DNA of 15,126 nucleotides, from the NCBI GenBank assembly GCA_034696485.1, contig JAQIWT010000788.1, forward strand, positions 1-15,126. Reading direction: 5' to 3'. Below are positions 10,079-15,126 of this stretch, in pieces. A program made the position numbers and the translations under genes. The notes beneath the pieces were generated by a model. That model made no database searches. It saw only the letters and a list, made by a program, of their open reading frames with translations, and had not been told where the DNA came from. Each line of letters opens with the position of its first letter. Positions within the stretch are counted from its first letter, which is position 1. This DNA comes from Isohypsibius dastychi (Eukaryota; Tardigrada; Eutardigrada; Parachela; Isohypsibiidae).

Positions 10079-10084
10079 ATTAAA
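10079..10084 (+). terminator. candidate CAB39 polyadenylation signal (ATTAAA)
   Basis: ATTAAA, the commonest variant of AATAAA, lies 208 bases after the CAB39 stop, and the sequence after it is T-rich (TTAAATTAATTTCG...). I saw no AATAAA between the stop and this point. It is the best candidate for the 3' end, but the cleavage site is not shown by sequence alone. Confidence 0.45.
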
Positions 10085-10159
10085 ATTGTTAAATTAATTT
10101 CGATCAGTTATTTGATTTAACACGGTACTTAGAGAACAGTTTATTCTCGTGGCCACTGG

Positions 10160-10174
10160 CCCTCCCTCCCTCCC
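10160..10174 (-). promoter_or_regulatory. G-quadruplex motif (GGGA repeats on the minus strand)
   Basis: The + strand reads CCCTCCCTCCCTCCC, so the minus strand carries four GGG runs joined by single A loops. This layout is known to favour very stable parallel quadruplexes, and the C-rich strand can form an i-motif. It lies about 385 bases before the SEC31 ATG, beyond the likely CAB39 poly(A) site, so it is probably promoter DNA. Confidence 0.6.
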
Positions 10175-10558
10175 AGCGATTTCATAGCCTTTTCCCCGAT
10201 TTTGAACGCCTTTTTGTTCGTGAGCGTATGGGCTGTAGCCTTTCCTTCCCACCAGTACCACCACTCCCCCCTATTGGACCCCTCGTTTTGACGTGGAACG
10301 CAAACGCATGTTTTAAGCAAATTCCTCGGATTTCTTTCCTGTTGGTGCGTTTTCCTTGCTGACAATTTCTAGTTGATGTGAATTCTGAATCCAATCTGCG
10401 AAGCGACGATCGATTCATTTGTTGATGAGTTAATCACCGGTTCATTTGTGAAGTGGTCTGCGTTTCCTTTCCATCATTCATACATCACCTTTTGCTCGAC
10501 TTTTTCCGTGTGCCAGCCTGTCGTGAAATTTCCTCCACCACCATCGTTTATAACGAAA

Positions 10559-13500
10559 ATGGGTAAACTGACGGGCATCGATCGCACAGCGCATTTTGCC
10601 TGGTCTCCACCAAATCACAATTCTATTCTTTTCGCTGCGGGAAGTTCAGCTACATCATCCTCACTAGATGCATCAAGGTTGGGGTGTCTACAGTCTATCA
10701 ATATTTTTTCGGTCGATGTACTAATTTGTCTGCTTTTAGCGACGCCGGAAAGTTGGAAATATACCAGTTTAATCCGGCAGATTCTGGAAAACCAGCGCTT
10801 CGAGGCAGTGTTGAACTGGAACAAAAGATCTTCAAGCTAGCATGGAGTCCACTTACCTCGACTTACGGTCAGCAATCTGCTCCAGGGGTCCTCGTTACGG
10901 GAATCGAAAATGGAATTACCATTTACTCCGTTGAAAAAATATTGCAAAACCATAGCGATGCAGTCATAATGCAGTCCAAGAAGCATTCTGGCGCTGTTCA
11001 CGCTCTGGATATATCGCCATCTCTGGTAACCTGGTTTTTATTCGATTCTTCGTTATCGTTTCTGGTCCTTTCCTCTAAAAATTATTATATACTGCGTAGA
11101 ATATTTTAGACAGTGGATGAATTATTCTTTAACTTATTGTGCATTTTTAGCCAAATCTATTAGCTTCCGGTGCGGCAGACTCGGAAGTTTTTGTCTGGGA
11201 TTTGAACACGATGGATCACTGTGTTCCGGCCGGTCCGAAATCTTTTCCTTTGGATGATGTGACTTCAGTTTCCTGGAATCGTCGCATCAGCTACATCTTT
11301 GCATCCACGTTTGCCACCCGCTGTGTTCTTTGGGACCTTCGAAAAAGTGATTCGATCATCAAGCTGGGTGACCAGAACTCGAGGGTATGTTGTCGTTCTT
11401 TATCATATAGACGTGATCGTCTCGAGACTGTATCGGTTGTTCACTTGCAGATTCGCTACAAAGCGCTTGACTGGAATCCAATTTTAGCAACTCAATTGGC
11501 CCTCGCTTCTCAAGATGATCACGAGCCAGGTCAGACAGATGCTAAATGATTTATGATGTCTGCTGTCTGTTTTCTAATGTGGTATTAGTAATATTATTTA
11601 ATGATATACTTGATTTTTGCGTATTATGTATATTTGTTGTTAGTTATCCAACTGTGGGACCTGCGCAATGGATCAGCTCCTTTTAAATGTCTGGAAGGCC
11701 ATCAGCGGTTAGCCTTGTCCTGTTTTCGTTCGGGCTTTGCGATAAATATCGAGGTTGCATTCACAGGGGAGTTTTATCGATATCATGGTGTCCTCATGAT
11801 TCTGGTATGTTCACATGTTTATTATCATCCGTTTTTCGCTCAAGTCAATCTTTTTATCCATAGACATTTTACTCAGCGCCGGAAAGGATGGAAATGTGTA
11901 TGCATGGAACGTTAACGAAGCTTCACCGGCTGAAGTAAGGTTCTTAGGTTTTGACATCAGCCAGTCCCTATTGTATTTTCTTTTGTGGTCAGATTATCTT
12001 TTCGCTCCCACCGTCGAGACAGTGGGCCTTCGAAGGTACCACAATAAAAAAACCACAATAAAAAAATTATTCTAAGTCTAATTATTCTAAATTATTTTTT
12101 CCTTCGAAGTGTCCTGGTGTCCACGCACGCCGTCGTTGTTTAGTGCTTGTTATTATGAGGACAAGCTGGATATCTGCACCGTTATGGGTGATCAGAAAGA
12201 CTCACAGGCTCCAGAAATGCATTCGAAGGTATTGTTGTTTAATTAGAGCTTTGCCGAAGAGTTTGTTTTTAAATTTGGTTTAGCTTTTGGATTCATTTCC
12301 GGGAATGAATATCAGCCCTGTTCGACATCCATCGGCAAACCTAGTCGCCAGCAGCATTCGGAAGGCACCAAAATGGCTTCGTCGTCCAGGAGCTTGTGCT
12401 TTCAGCGTAAGACTTCCGGTTGGTAAACTTGGTTGAAGTAGAACATGATGTTGTTTGAAGGTTGACGGCAAACTTTTGAGGACTGTTTCGGAAGATGGGG
12501 TTATTGGGTTGGAAATATCTCGACCGGTTTACAATCAAGACTTTGTTGATCGAGCCACTGTTCTCGAGAAGCATCTGAACTCGTACCAGGAACGAGAATA
12601 TTGTGATTTGAAACTGGTGGAGGAGGATTCTGCAACGGAACGCGAGGAATGGAATTTTATTAAAGCATGTTTTCAACCGGATTCACTGCTGCCATTGCTT
12701 GGATATCACACAGAAATTCCCGTTAGGCCGGCTCACGAAAATGGCCAGTTCTCAAAGGAATCTTCTCCTGATAGCGGTCTATCGAGTTTTCGGATCAGAA
12801 CGGGCAAGGATGTGGAAGGAACAATTACTCGTGCATTGTTGGCTGGTAAATTGGATCAAGCTGTGGATCTATGTTTGCGACATCAGCGTGAAACAGAGGC
12901 TGTCATGCTGAGCCTTACTAAATTTTCCGGACATCTTCCTGAATTATTCCGCCAGACGCAGGATTTGTTTTTTGCATCGCGAAATTCAAATCTATCCCAA
13001 CTGATTCGTGCAATCGTCAAGAAAGATATGCAGTTCCTGATTGAGCAGTGTCAGCCGGAAAACTGGCGGAAAGTGGTTGCAGTCCTTTTAAACTACGGTG
13101 ACAGTAAAGAACTTGCGACTTTGATGATGCTTCTTGGTGATCGACTTCAAAACGAACCTGGATCAGCAAACCGACATAGCTCCGTTATATGCTACATTTG
13201 TGCTGGAAATATCGACAAAATGGTGGAAGTCTGGATGCAGGGTAATCCGAAGAACTCGGATGAAGCGGCAGCTCTCCTTCAATCCACGACCGAGAAAACT
13301 CTGATTGCCATTCGAGCATTCGGAAATACTGGAATACAATCAACTTTTGGCTCGCGCACCACCGATCTCTTTCATGATTACGCGTTGTATCTAACGGAAC
13401 AAGGAGAGCTCGGGATGGCATTACGGTTTTTGAACCAGCATAATTTGGTATGTTTCATCTACATTGCTTGTTGGTCAGCGTTAACCACCAATTTTTCAGA

Positions 13501-14764
13501 ATGGTTTGAATAAGCTGAAACACCGTTTATACACCGCTTTGGGCTCTCGAAGGGCGTTAGCGGAAGCAAATATGCATGCTTCACCTTTGTCTGTTGCTAA
13601 AGATGTTCGCCGCGCAAGCCAGCCTGCATCCTCGTGGTCGCCTGTTTTCAAAGGTCACCAATCATTTGAACCTGTTGGATTCCAGCCGACTTTTGCACAC
13701 TCGTCACTTGGCACTCCATATAGTCAGCCGTTCACTCCAGTACGGGCTGCTGAAGATCGATCACATGGTGCTCAAGCTCCTCTTGCTTCACGCAACAGTT
13801 CCGGCTGGTCCCCAATTCATTTCCAAGGTCAACCAGAAATAACATCGGTTATTCGGCCCCCAGCGCCATCTCCCTATACATCTGGGCATTATCAGCCGAC
13901 CCTTCCTGAACCGCGGGCTTCTGCAACTCCATCAGCGTCTTTCCCGTTTTATGATCCGACAAGTTTTGTTCAGCCAGCACCTTCACTCGCCAATTCGTTT
14001 GATCAGCCACCGAGGCAAACTTCCTATCAGAATATTAAGCCTGCTGGAGGTTGGAACGATCCTCCGCCGTTGCTGTTCACGAATCGCCGGCCTTCGAATC
14101 CTCCGGTAATGGCACCAAGCGCCACTACGGCACCGCTTCCATCAATACCTGGAATGGCTCCTGATGGGTTGTCTGGTCAGCCCATGGTGCCTCACCAAGG
14201 TCCCCCGTTCTCTTTACAGCATCATGTACCGCATACCGCACCGTTCCAGAACGTAACTCCAGCGGTGTATCCTGGCAGTGCTCAGACTCCTACAAATGTA
14301 AGTTTGATACATTTTCTGACTTTCAGTGTATTTTGAAAACGTGTGATGCGTTATCGTTGGAATGAGTTGTGTTCATCTTTTCACAGGTTCAACCTGTGTC
14401 TGAACCAGTCAAAGAAAAGCTTCCCATTTCACCGGATGTTGTCCCGATATCTCAAGGTTTGCATCAGGTGCTGGACCATTTCCGGGAAACCGCGATTAAC
14501 GGTGGAGATGCACACACTATCCGAAGACTCGATGATGTGGCCAAGAAGTTGGAAGCTTTGGATGATTGTCTTCGCAATCGCACCTTGTCGGAAGCCGTTC
14601 TCAGTCAGCTACATTTGATAGTCCATAACTTGCAGACTGGTGATCCCAGCCAGGCTCTCAATATCCATGCTCATTTGGCATCACAAGGTCTATTCACGGA
14701 AGTAGGTTCGTTTTTGCCGGGTGTTAAGGTTTTACTTCAGCTTTGTCAGCGAGCTCCTGGTTAG
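10559..14764 (+). CDS. SEC31: COPII outer coat protein Sec31
   Basis: Thirteen exons: 10559-10677, 10740-11025, 11151-11384, 11451-11529, 11644-11707, 11767-11804, 11864-11934, 11993-12035, 12110-12228, 12284-12406, 12461-13447, 13500-14297, 14387-14764; 1112 aa. Sec31 pairs with Sec13 to form the outer cage of COPII vesicles at ER exit sites. Residues 1 to about 380 are the WD40 propeller, opening with the family start IDRTAHFAWSP and carrying VWDLN, LWDLRKSD and QLWDLRNG repeats. The ACE1 alpha-solenoid lies around 490-715 (ALLAGKLDQAVDLCL, CYICAGN). A Pro/Ser/Gln-rich region at 740-985 includes GGWNDPPP, with W906-N907 matching the Trp-Asn pair that yeast Sec31 inserts at the Sar1/Sec23 active site. 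The C-terminal SRA1-like helical domain is at about 1005-1112. Human SEC31A is about 1220 aa, and the shortening is in the Pro-rich part. Intron 8 (12036-12109) is flanked by a direct repeat. Confidence 0.95.
12027..12109 (+). repeat. intron bounded by a 9-base direct repeat (SEC31 intron 8)
   Basis: CCTTCGAAG occurs at 12027-12035, ending exactly at the exon 8 donor, and again at 12101-12109, ending exactly at the intron 3' splice site. Between them are 65 A/T-rich bases built of two small duplications: ACCACAATAAAAAA twice in tandem (12038-12051, 12052-12065) and ATTATTCTAA twice with a 15-base period (12066-12075, 12081-12090). No other intron in the window showed flanking repeats of this length when I compared the exon ends with the intron ends. 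Confidence 0.85.
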
Positions 14765-15126
14765 AATGCCGTTTTTCGTTTTTTGATAATTTTTGTTTAC
14801 TTTTCTGTCTTGGCGAGAGTGTTGGATCGTTTTCTGCCAGTCCTTAGCATAGCCTTACTGAGAGATCTTTCCTAAAAATATGTTATTGCAGCTAATATTC
14901 ATATCTTCTTGACCTTTGTTAACGAATTTGTGGGGATTTCGTACGCACGGTTAAAATCGATGCCGCCTATTTTGGGCATCTGTGTTGTTTGCTCAGCATA
15001 TATAAAACCGGGCAATTAAAATGGGCTGCGATTGACTGTACGTGTCTGTACCATAGATGAGAATCCTAGTCCTAAGGGACGAGGGAAGCGACGAGGGACG
15101 AGGAAGTTTCCTAAAATGGCGAGGAA
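14765..15126. other. SEC31 3' flank and right edge
   Basis: This stretch follows the SEC31 stop. I saw no AATAAA close to the stop; an ATTAAA lies at 15015-15020. TATATAAAA at 14999-15007 is a good TATA-box match, and an ATG at 15057 follows at a fitting distance, opening 23 codons to the window edge. The same bases hold a short GACGAGG repeat (copies starting at 15078, 15090 and 15097), so the open frame may be only low-complexity sequence. Confidence 0.5.
14999..15007 (+). promoter_or_regulatory. candidate TATA box of a gene beyond the right edge
   Basis: TATATAAAA is a strong match to the TATA consensus. A start site about 30 bases on would fall near 15030, followed by an ATG at 15057 with an open frame to the window end. 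It is also only 235 bases after the SEC31 stop in an A/T-rich stretch, so a chance match is quite possible. Confidence 0.3.

Larger units (their letters stand above)
9872..10558. other. CAB39 3' UTR and SEC31 promoter interval
   Basis: This 687-base gap between two plus-strand genes holds the CAB39 3' UTR on the left, probably ending after the ATTAAA near 10079, and the SEC31 promoter on the right. The right part is C-rich on the + strand and includes a perfect CCCT tract at 10160-10174 and an inverted CCAAT box (ATTGG) at 10273-10277. Minus-strand open frames at 10141-10418 run through this low-complexity sequence and resemble no protein, so I do not call them. Confidence 0.6.

Noticed and set aside
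10141-10418. Minus-strand frames between CAB39 and SEC31
   Set aside because: They are two overlapping frames through G-rich low-complexity DNA with Lys/Arg/Gly-biased translation and no resemblance to known proteins.
12280-12676. Minus-strand frames opposite SEC31 exons 10-11
   Set aside because: They are shadows of the strongly supported SEC31 coding exons on the other strand.
458-14764. A functional cluster or operon of trafficking genes
   Set aside because: The genes lie in both orientations with full-sized gaps and separate promoters, and their pathways are broad housekeeping ones, so adjacency is explained by genome compactness.

Overview
This window is from a compact invertebrate animal genome. 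It holds five complete protein-coding genes in about 15 kb, all conserved, intron-rich and easy to recognise. Nearly all of the 30 introns are 50-160 bases, with ordinary GT...AG borders. The first gene encodes Egghead/BRE-3, a glycosphingolipid mannosyltransferase of the invertebrate (mactosyl, arthro-series) pathway, so a vertebrate, plant or fungus is unlikely. Gene density and intron length fit a small-genome ecdysozoan; a tardigrade is my tentative guess and a nematode or mite is possible. The species cannot be fixed from the sequence alone. I found no bacterial, viral, CRISPR, tRNA or rRNA signal.

Layout from left to right. Positions 1-457 are a left flank with G-rich runs, a GAGTC-rich repeat patch and a possible tail of an upstream gene. 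egh/bre-3 (+, 458-1898, 2 exons) is followed, tail to tail with only 79 bases between stop codons, by AAGAB/p34 (-, 3069-1978, 4 exons). About 0.5 kb further on lies a Tuba/dynamin-binding protein (DNMBP) gene (-, 7578-3569, 10 exons). A 735-base divergent promoter region separates it from CAB39/MO25 (+, 8314-9871, 7 exons). SEC31 (+, 10559-14764, 13 exons) follows, and then a 362-base right flank that may carry the promoter of another gene.

All five gene models were rebuilt exon by exon. Every junction keeps the reading frame and restores the family's conserved sequence. The predicted proteins are Egh 460 aa, AAGAB 276 aa, DNMBP 1085 aa, CAB39 342 aa and SEC31 1112 aa. Four of the five relate to membranes or the secretory and endocytic pathways: glycolipid synthesis, an adaptin chaperone, a Cdc42 GEF with a BAR domain, and the COPII coat. 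They are single genes with separate roles, and nothing suggests a cluster or operon.

I found no new multi-gene system. The most interesting signal is in SEC31 intron 8. This 74-base intron is bounded by an exact 9-base direct repeat that ends at both splice sites, and its interior is two small tandem duplications, as expected of a recently gained intron. Other points worth checking are a palindromic CRE in the DNMBP/CAB39 divergent promoter, a strong G-quadruplex motif upstream of SEC31, an out-of-frame upstream ORF overlapping the egh start, and apparently ligand-dead SH3 domains in the Tuba protein.
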